DNA of 42,503 nucleotides from CAYPCH01 sp964409165 (lineage in GTDB: Bacteria; Bacillota; Clostridia; Acetivibrionales; Acetivibrionaceae): contig CAYPCH010000015.1 in the NCBI GenBank assembly GCA_964409165.1, positions 1 to 42,503 on the forward strand, written 5' to 3'. The position numbers and the translations under genes were made by a program. Under the pieces are notes generated by a model that did no database searches, was not told where the DNA came from, and saw only the letters and a program-made list of their open reading frames with translations. Numbering within the stretch: position 1 is the first letter of the stretch; every line of letters begins with the position of its first letter. Below, one piece after another: positions 42,491 through 42,503 of the stretch.

Positions 42491-42503
42491 GGGCCATTTA
42501 CTA

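Overview
The window looks like a chromosomal segment of a cellulolytic, spore-forming, low-GC Firmicute of the Acetivibrio / Clostridium thermocellum group. The evidence is a GH9 cellulase with a type I dockerin (a cellulosome part), a YabG/CwlJ/GerQ spore-gene block, AT-rich DNA with strong AGGAGG-type ribosome binding sites, and gene content typical of Clostridia. I cannot fix the species from sequence alone. No rRNA, tRNA, CRISPR array, intact insertion sequence or prophage was seen. A run of exactly 100 N (26547-26646) marks an assembly gap.

Layout. 1-8.3 kb, minus strand: a membrane GAF-GGDEF diguanylate cyclase, endonuclease III (nth), glycogen synthase (glgA), an HtrA-type serine protease, and an OmpR-type two-component pair. 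8.3-12.5 kb: a small inverted-repeat element, a 58-residue coiled-coil gene, a tandemly duplicated OadG gene followed by OadB (Na+-pump decarboxylase subunits), and an ApgM-type phosphoglycerate mutase. 12.5-21 kb, mostly minus strand: an HD-GYP protein, a large serine recombinase, sigma-54, a CPBP protease, 5-formyl-THF cyclo-ligase, a DUF2085 membrane protein and a zinc-ribbon membrane protein. 21-26.2 kb: a low-complexity lipoprotein, TmcAL, a pterin-binding methyltransferase and RNase J. 26.2-32.6 kb, minus strand: the assembly gap inside a tandem repeat, the GH9 cellulase behind a SigI-like promoter, a GT4 glycosyltransferase, and a PIN-PhoH protein. 33-36.3 kb: a membrane SH3b protein with a coiled-coil partner, a cupin and an orphan. 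36.5-42.5 kb: a sporulation block with gerQ, cwlJ, coat-like proteins, four tiny transmembrane proteins, a methyltransferase and yabG.

The strongest unexplained structure is intergenic. Two families of about 65-bp repeats, roughly a dozen units in all, share one design: a first hairpin whose stem changes from copy to copy by paired substitutions while the loop stays ATCGA or close to it, then a conserved second hairpin (GCCTCTT..AAGAGGC, or GCCGGATTTCC..GGAAATGGC). They sit at gene 3' ends beside or forming terminators, some in tandem, and the assembly gap falls inside one array. Other structures are a roughly 139-bp MITE-like element in three copies, a 64-bp near-perfect palindrome with a GGGGACGGTTCT core, a recurring intergenic TTGAAYGCGAT motif, and a shared GTAACA element upstream of five small spore-type genes.
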